A DNA stretch of 9,043 nucleotides from positions 1 through 9,043 of the forward strand of contig DFYJ01000142.1 in NCBI GenBank assembly GCA_002383325.1, read 5' to 3'. Positions 1 to 7,000 of the stretch are shown here, in pieces. The stretch is from Candidatus Aminicenantes bacterium UBA4085 (lineage in GTDB: Bacteria > Acidobacteriota > Aminicenantia > Aminicenantales > UBA4085). Below the pieces are notes generated by a model that saw nothing but the letters and a program-made list of their open reading frames with translations, was not told the DNA's origin and ran no database searches. Positions within the stretch are counted from its first letter, which is position 1. Each line of letters begins with the position of its first letter. Position numbers and translations under genes: made by a program.

Positions 1-308
1 CGGCCGCCGCCGAAGCCGCGGTCGCGCCCGCCGCCGAAGCCGCCGCTGCCGTTGCGGGGCCGATCGGTCCGGGGCTTGGCCTCGTTGACGGTCATGTTGC
101 GGCCCTTGAGGTCGCGGCCGTTGAGAGCCGCGATGGCCCGGTCGGCCTCTTCCTTGTTCGCCATTTCGACGAAGCCGAAGCCGCGGGATTCGCCGCTGAA
201 CTTGTCCTTGATGATGGAGGCGCTTGTGACGGCCCCGTAGGCGCCGAAGGTTTCCTTGAGGTCGGAATCGGTGGCGCTGAAGGAGAGATTGCCCACGTAG
301 ATGTTCAT
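1..308 (-). CDS. RRM-domain RNA-binding protein with Gly/Arg-rich tail (3' end cut by window edge)
   Basis: Small single-RRM RNA-binding protein of the bacterial/cyanobacterial Rbp type. I translated 102 codons from the ATG at 308-306. The RRM fills about residues 1-78. RNP2 is IYVGNL (residues 3-8) and RNP1 is RGFGFVEM (42-49), with the aromatic residues that stack on RNA (Tyr4, Phe44, Phe46) all present. From about residue 80 the chain becomes a low-complexity tail of Gly, Arg, Asn and Phe (GGFGGGRDRGFGGG), which runs off the window. Such proteins are usually about 85-120 aa, so little should be missing. In the family they bind single-stranded RNA in the cytoplasm, and several cyanobacterial members are cold-induced; the exact target here is unknown. 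A strong Shine-Dalgarno sequence, AAAGGAG, precedes the ATG. The leader is unusually structured (see the leader entry). It is transcribed in the same direction as the upstream transporter but has its own candidate promoter. Confidence 0.95.
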   Translation of the reverse strand, partial: MNIYVGNLSFSATDSDLKETFGAYGAVTSASIIKDKFSGESRGFGFVEMANKEEADRAIAALNGRDLKGRNMTVNEAKPRTDRPRNGSGGFGGGRDRGFGGG

Positions 309-321
309 ACTCGTCTCCTTT
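306..321 (-). promoter_or_regulatory. Shine-Dalgarno and start codon of the RRM gene, inside an inverted repeat
   Basis: On the minus strand this reads AAAGGAGACGAGTATG. AAAGGAG is a near-consensus ribosome-binding site six bases before the ATG. The whole 16-base block, including the start codon, is matched at 15 of 16 positions by an inverted copy at 377-392, so the site can be buried in a stem. Confidence 0.85.
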
Positions 322-430
322 GACGAGGGATCGCTCCGGCCCGTCGCCGGAACGTCCCGAACTTGGGGATCGAAATAAAGGAGAGGAGTATGCGACCGGT
401 CAGGTCCCGTGACCCTTCCTTTATTCTCGG
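309..430 (-). promoter_or_regulatory. Structured 5' leader of the RRM mRNA, candidate RNA switch
   Basis: About 120 bases of untranslated leader if transcription starts near 430. Reading the minus-strand RNA, four pairings are visible. (1) 306-321 with 377-392: 15 of 16 positions pair with one C-C mismatch, occluding both Shine-Dalgarno and AUG. (2) Inside that loop, 333-340 pairs with 346-353 (8 bp with one G-U, loop of five), extended by 4 bp at 327-330/355-358 after a small internal loop. (3) Near the 5' end, 398-402 pairs with 410-414 (5 bp, seven-base loop). (4) 417-425 is complementary over nine bases to 374-382, which overlaps the anti-Shine-Dalgarno strand of pairing 1. Pairings 1 and 4 therefore exclude each other: a sequester/release design. 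What the trigger might be (temperature, the RRM protein itself, another ligand) cannot be seen. No known riboswitch consensus was recognised. Confidence 0.55.
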
Positions 431-436
431 TCGGAA

Positions 437-445
437 ATTATAGCA
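437..445 (-). promoter_or_regulatory. Extended -10 promoter for the RRM gene
   Basis: On the minus strand 445-437 reads TGCTATAAT, a perfect extended -10 (TGn then TATAAT). The -35 region is weak: TTTTCG lies at 17-base spacing (465-460), and a better match TTGATT (469-464) is 21 bases away. The spacer is a T-rich tract. An extended -10 can work without a good -35. The -35 region touches the stop codon of the upstream transporter gene (466-468). Start of transcription would be near 430. Confidence 0.6.
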
Positions 446-465
446 TAAAAGAAAAAAATCGAAAA

Positions 466-1902
466 TCAAGCGGCTGTTCGGGAAGCCCGGCGGGCCTTGC
501 GCTTCTCCAGCAGGCTCCGGACCCGGTTGAACTTGTCCCGGTCCAGGGGGTAGAGCCAGGTCACAATCAGGGTGGCGATTAAAAGGAGGGCGCCCACGGG
601 TCCGATCAGGATGCGGATGGCGGCCAGGGCCGAGGGCGGCTGGGTGAAGACCGTCACGCCCTTGGGCGGGGCCTGGTAGCCGAACCAGCCCAGGACCTGG
701 AGGACGATGAAGATGGCGAAGGCCGTGGTCAGCTTGCGGCAGAAGTTCTTGGATCCATAGTAGATGCCCTCGTGGCGGCGGCCCGTCTTCAGCTCGTCCC
801 ACTCGATGACGTCGGGAAAGATGGCGTCGGGCAGGACGTGGGCGGCCGAGACGCTGATGCCGATGGCCACCGCCAGGACCAGGGTCAGGGTGACGGCCCC
901 CTGCGGGACGAGCGGGATGAGGAGCATCAGGACGATCCAGAAGGCCAGGGCGGAGATGAAGGCGACCCGCTTGCCGATCTTCTTGGCCAGCCAGATCCAG
1001 AACGGCAGGACCAGCGTGGCCGTGACCAGCATCAGGCCCAGCACCGCCGACTCGATGGGCAGGCCCAGACCCGGGACCCGGGCCAGCAAATCGCCCTTCA
1101 TGACCCAGTAGACGAGGAGATAGGGCAGGACCACGCCGGTCAGGTCGAAGGCCACCCAGTTGAGCATGTAGAGGGCGGTGGCGTAGCGAAAGGGGATATT
1201 CTTCCAGGCCAGGCGGGCGGTCTGGCGGAGGGTGGCCGACTCGGCCGTCCGCTCCGCGGCCGTCTTCTCCTTGACGGTGAAAAAGATCAGCAGGTAGGGC
1301 ACGATGGCCGAGGCGCCGAACAGGCCCGCGGCCAGCACATAGCCCTGCTGTTGGGTGCCGCCGCCGCGCATGACCGCGTCCACGATCATCGGGGCGGCCA
1401 CCGCGGTGGCGATGGAAGCCAGGAAGTTGAAGAACATCCGGTAGCCGGACAGCGAGGTCCGCTCATCGTAATCCCTGGAGATCTCCGGCGTCAGGGAGTG
1501 GAAGGGCACGATGACCAGCGTCTGGAGGGTGTCGCTCAGGGCGTAGGCCAGCATGATGTAGAGCATCAACGGAATCTGGCCCTGGATGGGCGGCGCCCAC
1601 CACAGGATGAGGAAAGCCAGCCCGTAGGGAACGGCAAAGATCAGCAGGAAGGGGCGCCGCCTCCCCCACCGGGTATGGGTCTTGTCCGAGATCACCCCGA
1701 CCAGAGGATCATTGACGGCGTCCCAGATGACGCCGATCAGGGCGGCGAAGGAGGCCAGCCGGGGATCCAGCCCGACCACGTCCGTCAGGAAGATGGCGTA
1801 GAAAATCTGGCGCAGGGTGTTGAAGGCGGCCAGTCCCCAGTCTCCCGTGCCGTAGATGACCTTGGTCAGCCAGGGCAGCCGTCCGGCCGCAGATCGAGGC
1901 AT
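466..1902 (-). CDS. GPH-family (MelB-type) sugar:cation symporter, MFS superfamily
   Basis: A 478-aa integral inner-membrane protein with about twelve hydrophobic segments, the usual length for the glycoside-pentoside-hexuronide:cation symporter family (MelB, XynP, YicJ). Visible family marks: GTGDWG (residues 18-23) in helix I; WDAVNDPLVG (60-69), where Asp61 and Asp65 correspond to the cation-site Asp55/Asp59 of MelB; the first cytoplasmic loop SDKTHTRWGRRRPF (72-85); SDTLQTLVIVPFHSLTPEI (123-141) with an Asp that fits MelB Asp124; and the second-half signature FPDVIEWDELKTGRRHEGIYYG across 362-383. The cation-site acids are all kept, so it is likely an active symporter for a sugar or glycoside; substrate unknown. 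The start at 1902 has only a weak AAAGAG ribosome-binding site. It lies 62 bases downstream of the TSUP permease gene in the same direction, so co-transcription is plausible. No convincing terminator follows it. Confidence 0.93.
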   Translation of the reverse strand: MPRSAAGRLPWLTKVIYGTGDWGLAAFNTLRQIFYAIFLTDVVGLDPRLASFAALIGVIWDAVNDPLVGVISDKTHTRWGRRRPFLLIFAVPYGLAFLILWWAPPIQGQIPLMLYIMLAYALSDTLQTLVIVPFHSLTPEISRDYDERTSLSGYRMFFNFLASIATAVAAPMIVDAVMRGGGTQQQGYVLAAGLFGASAIVPYLLIFFTVKEKTAAERTAESATLRQTARLAWKNIPFRYATALYMLNWVAFDLTGVVLPYLLVYWVMKGDLLARVPGLGLPIESAVLGLMLVTATLVLPFWIWLAKKIGKRVAFISALAFWIVLMLLIPLVPQGAVTLTLVLAVAIGISVSAAHVLPDAIFPDVIEWDELKTGRRHEGIYYGSKNFCRKLTTAFAIFIVLQVLGWFGYQAPPKGVTVFTQPPSALAAIRILIGPVGALLLIATLIVTWLYPLDRDKFNRVRSLLEKRKARRASRTAA

Positions 1903-1944
1903 GGCATCTCTTTATCCGCTCTCTCGGGTGCCCGTGTGGGTCAC

Positions 1945-1960
1945 CCGGCCTTCTGGCCGG
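1945..1960 (-). repeat. Intercistronic GC hairpin after the TSUP gene
   Basis: CCGGCC, TTCT, GGCCGG: a perfect 6-bp stem with a four-base loop, starting four bases past the TAA stop of the permease gene (1965-1967). An alternative 6-bp pairing (1925-1930 with 1942-1947) overlaps it. No U-run follows on the minus strand, so it is not a standard intrinsic terminator. It could stabilise the upstream mRNA end or attenuate transcription into the symporter gene. Confidence 0.45.
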
Positions 1961-1964
1961 TCGC

Positions 1965-2840
1965 TTAGGGACAGGCGGGCGGCGCGTCCTTCTGCCGTGA
2001 TGAAATGAACATCCAGATCGAGGTATAGAGCACGACGCCCAGGACGACCCATTTCATGACCGTCAGGGGCAGGGATTTGACGACGAAAGCGGCCAGGAAG
2101 ACCCCCAGGATGCCGAACACCGTCAGGGATACGGCGGCCTTGGGATCGTAGGCGTTCTCTTTGACGAAGCGGGCGCTGCCGGCGGCCATCAGCATGGCTG
2201 TGGCCGTCATCATGATCGGAAAGGCCGTCAAGGGGTGCATGCCCATGGCATAGACCATGGCCATGCAGGGCGCGTAGAAGCCGACCCCGATGGTCTGCAG
2301 GGCGCCGAAGACGAAGCTCATGACCACGACCACGGCCAGCTTCCAGCCCGTGAGGCCGATGGCCACACCGCCCAGCGGCAGCCAGTTGAGCAGGCCGGCC
2401 AGGATGGTCAGGGCCACCGCCAGCAGGCCGATGCCCATGCCTAATTGAATCTTGCGCCGGGGCATGCGGCAGACGACTCCCGCGCCCAGGACGGCGCCGG
2501 CCGGGGCGGCGATGGACATCGAGATGAGGGTCAGGGGCTCCACCTTGACCGCGCTCATGAACAGGAAGGCCTGGGTCACCGTGGCCAGGGTGTTCCCGAC
2601 ATTCATCGTGCCGGGAATGATTCGGTCGTCGACCATATGAAGGAGCTTGAAGGCGGCCGTCTGCTGGGCAAAGCTTCCGATGCCCAAGGTGTCGAAGAAA
2701 TTGGTGATGAACCCGGTCGCCCAGAGCTTCGGCCAGGCTGTGTCCGAGAACTGCCTACGCTTCCGGAAAGCGTCGCGCAGGTAGTAGATTCCGAAGACCG
2801 AGGACATCAGCCCGAGGACGGTTTTCAGCATGGTGACCAT
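1965..2840 (-). CDS. TSUP (TauE/SafE-like) membrane permease
   Basis: A 291-aa hydrophobic protein with about eight membrane segments. It shows the internal duplication typical of TauE/SafE (TSUP) permeases: GFITNFFDTLGIGSFA (residues 43-58) in the first half and GALQTIGVGFYAP (179-191) in the second are equivalent helix/loop motifs. The family length is about 240-310 aa. TSUP members move sulfite, sulfoacetate, thiosulfate or other small anions across the inner membrane; nothing here fixes the substrate, and no sulfur-metabolism gene is adjacent. The start is ATG at 2840-2838 with AGGAT eight bases upstream; an internal ATG at codon 4 (2831-2829) is an alternative. The C-terminus is short and polar (KDAPPACP). 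The gap of 62 bases to the downstream sugar symporter suggests a possible two-transporter operon. Confidence 0.85.
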   Translation of the reverse strand: MVTMLKTVLGLMSSVFGIYYLRDAFRKRRQFSDTAWPKLWATGFITNFFDTLGIGSFAQQTAAFKLLHMVDDRIIPGTMNVGNTLATVTQAFLFMSAVKVEPLTLISMSIAAPAGAVLGAGVVCRMPRRKIQLGMGIGLLAVALTILAGLLNWLPLGGVAIGLTGWKLAVVVVMSFVFGALQTIGVGFYAPCMAMVYAMGMHPLTAFPIMMTATAMLMAAGSARFVKENAYDPKAAVSLTVFGILGVFLAAFVVKSLPLTVMKWVVLGVVLYTSIWMFISSRQKDAPPACP

Positions 2841-2848
2841 CGTGCGCC

Positions 2849-2877
2849 ATCCTATTCGGCTCCGCCGTCGAGGTCAA
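2849..2877 (-). promoter_or_regulatory. Candidate sigma-70 promoter for the TSUP gene
   Basis: On the minus strand TTGACC (2877-2872), a 17-base spacer, then TAGGAT (2854-2849). The -35 matches five of six consensus bases and the -10 four of six. The -10 ends only eight bases before the ATG at 2840, so a transcript from it would be nearly leaderless, and the -10 overlaps the AGGAT that otherwise serves as ribosome-binding site. The two readings conflict, so confidence is modest. Confidence 0.3.
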
Positions 2878-2888
2878 GCCTTGCCTGG

Positions 2889-2921
2889 CCGGCCCGAGGC
2901 CGCGGCTTTCGGTCGGGCCGG
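2889..2921 (-). repeat. Perfect 9-bp GC-rich inverted repeat between acyltransferase and TSUP genes
   Basis: CCGGCCCGA (2889-2897) and TCGGGCCGG (2913-2921) are exact reverse complements with a 15-base loop that itself contains the palindrome GCCGCGGC. It sits 11 bases past the acyltransferase stop codon. No U-run follows on either strand. It may be a transcription pause or a U-less terminator, or a 3'-end stabiliser that separates the acyltransferase from the permease unit. Confidence 0.55.
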
Positions 2922-2931
2922 GGACAGCGCC

Positions 2932-4062
2932 TTATCGCTCCAGCGTCAGCTCCCGCCGGTAGACGCGGTGGCGTTTGTACCAGGTCGTCCCGATGGCGTT
3001 CATGTCGGCCAGGCTCTTGACGTTGGTCTCCAGGGCCAGGGCGATGTCGCAATGGACGGCCTTGGCCGCGGTCAGCGTCTTGGTGATCTCGGCGTAGAGT
3101 AAGGCCGTGGCCCCCTTGCCCTGGTACTTGGGCAGGAGCCCGACCCCGTTGCCGCTCATACGGCGGCTCGTCTTGAGGGCCCAGCCGATGGGGATCCAGC
3201 CGAACGGCCAGAGCCGGCCGCGGGCAGTCCGCAGAGCCGCCGAGATGTCCCGGAACACGAAAAGGAAGCCGGCGATCTCGCCGTCCTTCATGACCACGTT
3301 AAGGAGCTTGGGGTCGGCGATCTGGAGGAGCTGGCGGCCGGATTCCCGGGCCTCGTCCTCGTCGATCGGGTAGAAGCCCCAGACATGGCCGAACGACGCG
3401 TTGTTGATCTTCTGCAGGGACGGAATCCAGCGCCTGAGCTCGCGCTTGCTCCGGAAAGTATGGACCCGCAGCCCGGTCCGCTCCCGGATCTTGTCGACGA
3501 GGACGGCCAGGCGTTCGGGAAGACGGTAGCCCTCCGCAAGAAAGCCCGAGAGATAATCGATCTCCTTGACGAAGCCGGCCGCCGCGAGCAGACCGGGGTA
3601 GTAGTCGTAGTTGTAGGTCATGCCCAGGGCGGCCTCGTGATCGAAGCCCTCGATCAGGATGCCCGGGCAATCCGTCCGGAGCATGCCCTTGGGCCCGAGC
3701 AGGATGGTCAGGCCGCGCGATCGGGCCCAGGCCGCGGCCGCGTCCAAGACGCCCCGGGCCGCCTCGACATCGTCCTCGGCATCGAACCAGTTGAAGAGGG
3801 CGGCCGGCTTGCCGGTGTAGTCGTTGTAGCGTCGGTTCTCGAGGGCGGCCACTCGGGCGACGACCCGGCCGCCGCGCTCGGCCAGGAAGAAAGCAGCTTC
3901 GGAGTGCTTGTAGAAGGGATGGCGGCGGGGGTCGAGGGCCCGGCGGACGCCCGAGCGAAGCGGCGGCGACCAGAGACGGCTCGTCCGATAGAGGCGGAAG
4001 GGAAAGTCCACGAAGCGGCGGACGTCCCGCCGGATTCGGGTGTCGATCTCGCGAACGAGCAT
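2932..4062 (-). CDS. GNAT-superfamily acyltransferase, YghO-like
   Basis: A 376-aa cytoplasmic protein that resembles the YghO-type family of large N-acyltransferases of unknown substrate. The N-terminal half carries AAFFLAERGGRVVARVAAL (residues 56-74), LLGPKGMLRTDCPGILIEGF (121-140) and a YNYDYYPGLLAAAGF run (150-164), which are family-type patterns. The C-terminal GNAT fold has the acetyl/acyl-CoA pyrophosphate loop in GLLPKYQGKGATALLY (308-323), with the Q-G-K-G-A form of motif A. No signal peptide or membrane segment. It begins three bases after the stop of the restriction-modification gene; GGAAGAAG before the ATG is a weak ribosome-binding site, so translation may be coupled to the upstream gene. 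Its base composition is very GC-rich, unlike that upstream gene, so it is probably resident. The acceptor molecule cannot be told from the sequence. Confidence 0.82.
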   Translation of the reverse strand: MLVREIDTRIRRDVRRFVDFPFRLYRTSRLWSPPLRSGVRRALDPRRHPFYKHSEAAFFLAERGGRVVARVAALENRRYNDYTGKPAALFNWFDAEDDVEAARGVLDAAAAWARSRGLTILLGPKGMLRTDCPGILIEGFDHEAALGMTYNYDYYPGLLAAAGFVKEIDYLSGFLAEGYRLPERLAVLVDKIRERTGLRVHTFRSKRELRRWIPSLQKINNASFGHVWGFYPIDEDEARESGRQLLQIADPKLLNVVMKDGEIAGFLFVFRDISAALRTARGRLWPFGWIPIGWALKTSRRMSGNGVGLLPKYQGKGATALLYAEITKTLTAAKAVHCDIALALETNVKSLADMNAIGTTWYKRHRVYRRELTLER

Positions 4063-4065
4063 GTA

Positions 4066-7000
4066 CTATTCTTCTTCCGGCGCGGAAGATTGACGAACGA
4101 GAAGGTCGACGCGGTCGACTCGACGGGGATACTTTTTCAAGACGCCTTTCTGTTCCCTATTCAAGCCATAGGCTTGCTCGACTTCTTCGTCGAGCTTCAG
4201 CCAAAGAGCATCTAAAGTCGCCCGGAAAGCTCCCTTTACCCCCTCGGTCGCATCTCTGACCGCCTTGGCTTGCAAGTCAGTGATCTGATCGGCCAGTTTC
4301 GCCAGTCGATTGACGATGGATTCATCATCGAGAATCGCGGCCGGAAACGGGACGAGTTCGGCATATTGTCGATTGAATTTTCTCCAACCGGCATCATTCA
4401 ATCCCGATTTCAAACGAGCCAACGCATTGAAAGCCGAGGAATTGAACAGCGCGGCGATCGACTTCATTTGCGGAATCGAGATTCCACTAAAAGAGATCGA
4501 GTTGATATTGACGTTATCTTGGTAGACATCGCCGATCACATCGACAGCGGCGGCGGTATCCTCGATCGTCATCGGAAAAAGCACTTTAGCTCGTGTTTGA
4601 GCGACGAGATTCTTCGGGTATTTATACAAATGCCAGCGTTCGGCTCCTTTCTCGACCTCGACCACGCTCATGATTTTGCGTTTTCGCGTCTCGAGATATC
4701 CCGCTGTCTTGGGGAAACGCTCCCGGAATTCAGTCCATTGAATCTCCGAGGCGGAATCCCCTTTCACATCATATGGGAATATGACCCATGCGTCGGCGTT
4801 ATCAACACGAAAGGGATGGAATTCTCTGTTCCGGCACAACGGCCGCAGAGCGGCTTTTTCCAGCGTGATGGTTTCGCCTTCACCATTCTTGCCGATCACG
4901 GTCCGGGCTTTCACTTCAATGGGTTCAAATTGGTACAGCTTTCCATAGAGGGTTTGAAGCCCGACCGAAATCTGAAGCCCCGGCCGCCCGCCTATCGTGC
5001 CGTGGCGGCGGGCCAGGTCGCGGTGGACTTGGAGGAGGTCCGGCTGATCGAAGGACCAGACGTTTTCATCGATGGCATCCCACGGGATCGTCGATCGGAC
5101 GCTCGGCCGATCGCTCTGGGCCTCGGGTAGAGAGGAAAACGTTTTATATCGAACCGACGGGCTGTTTTTTTGCAGGATGAGGATGGCCGTGTAGGTCGTG
5201 CGGCCGGGAAAAATCTGGATGTCCCGGAAATCCTCGACCTCGGAGATGGCCTTCTCTCTACGCAGCCAGGCCCGTACGATTTCCCCATAATCCGTCTTGA
5301 AAAAGCGATTCTGAATGATGAACCCCAGCCGCCCCTCCGGCCGCAGGAGCTTCAATCCCTTCTCCATGAAGGGCATGGCGATGTCGGTTTTGCCCTGGAC
5401 CGTAGTCTCGTAGATCCCCCCGTCCTTCAGATAGGCATATTGCAACGGCATCCATTCCTTGTACCGTTTGACTTCGATATAGGGTGGATTTCCCACCACG
5501 GCATCGAAACCGCCCTCCGCCATGACAGCGCCGAAGCCCGTCGAGCGGCTGGACCAATCGAACGGCATGGTCTCGCGAACGACTCGATCGCCGTCCAAAC
5601 CGAGGCCGACGATATCGGGTCCAACTAGGGAGTTTCCCTGTTTGATGTTGAGGCCGATGCCCCGTAACAGGGCATCGGGCTCGCCTCCCGAAGCCGCCGT
5701 CCGTTCAAGAAACTTCAAGGCCAAGGACATCCGCGCAATCTCGACCGCTTCGGCGTCGATATCTACACCGAAGAGACACCCGTTGATGAGCCGGCGGGCG
5801 ATTTCGGGCGTCAAACGGCGGCCGTCCTCCGTCTCCGCCGTGAAGGACGATCGCCTACGGTCGCCCGGGTGGGCTTCAAACCAAGAGAGCATCCGGCCCT
5901 CTAGTTCGTCAAAAACACCGAGAAGGAAACCAGCGCTGCCGCAGGCGGGATCGCAGATCCGGACCTGAAGCAGGGCTTCGGGGTCCATTCCCTCGATTAT
6001 TGGCGCGAGGGTCTTGTGGACGATCCTGCGCACGACCCATGGCGGCGTATAAACGGCGCCTTTGGTTCGCTGATGTTCCGGCTTAAATTCGTCTTCAACA
6101 TCGTTGCCGATGACCCGAAGACGTTTCCCCAGATAGCGCTCGTAGATCCCCCCCAGAAGCTCGATCGGGACAACGTCGAACCGGTAAGGATTGGGATAAT
6201 AGAGGGGCTGGACGATATCGCGGAAGATCCGCCCCTTCAGCCACCAGGACCGGAGATGCCGGTCGACTCCCGTCGGATCGTCCTCGCCCGAAGCGGGAAA
6301 TAATATTCCGTCATAGATGCGGGAATAGCGCTTCTCGTGTTCTTCGAGAAACAGGGGCCAGAATCCGTCCTCATGCTGCCCCATTTCCAGCAGCGAACCC
6401 ATCTCTTCGAATCCGAACTCCTCGCAGATCCGGAGGAACACGATGCGGTCCAGGATGCGCTGGGCTGCGGCCGAAATCAGGGCGGCATCCCGCGTTTTGC
6501 CGTAACGCAAGATGCTCTTGGCCAAGCCCTTCCGCCAAGACGCAAGATGATCCTCGAAATCCTGGTCCATAGTCCGCGTTCCTCGCGGTTTTCGGTCTTC
6601 GGGAAGAAGGCGTAACAAGGAACCCTCGTCGAGAGCCTCTTTGGAGAAGTACTCCCAGAGCAGATCGAAGCGCTCGAGGTATTCTTCATGCTTGAGATAG
6701 AGGACTCTGGCGATATCTGCTTCATCGGAATCCTTCGGGCAAACCCGGCAATCGTAAATAGCCAACTCCTCAAAATCGAAAGCATAGCTGACCCGGAAAT
6801 TCTCCGACCAACCGTAGCAGCGAACTTGATAGGCGATGCCCGCGTCTGAGTTGAGATCGGCGTCGAATTTCTTGACATCGATGTAGAGAAGCCGTTGGCC
6901 GTTGGAAATCAAGCAATAATCAGGCCGCCTATGGGTGGTTCCCTCCGATTTCAGCCGACGGGCAGCCCGGCCTTGAATTCGGTATTCCTGTCGGACTTGC

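Noticed and set aside
377..443. A plus-strand AAAGGAGAGGAGTATG followed by a 17-codon open frame ending TAG at 441-443
   Set aside because: It looks like a good ribosome-binding site and start, but it is the inverted copy of the RRM start region, has no visible promoter, and the peptide (MRPVRSRDPSF...) shows no features. The RNA-stem explanation on the minus strand is better.
447..489. Possible intrinsic terminator after the symporter gene
   Set aside because: There is a T-rich run on the minus strand and a 4-bp hairpin (479-489), but the hairpin is weak, lies inside the coding region and is well separated from the T-run.
772..1968. A 398-codon plus-strand open frame
   Set aside because: It lies wholly opposite the GPH symporter, and its translation is a low-complexity Gly/Asp/Gln/His/Arg mix typical of an antisense frame in GC-rich DNA. 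The minus-strand gene has full family motifs.
3385..5130. Two plus-strand frames (276 and 286 codons) opposite the acyltransferase and the restriction-modification gene
   Set aside because: Antisense frames with no ribosome-binding site or recognisable domain; the minus-strand motifs are decisive.
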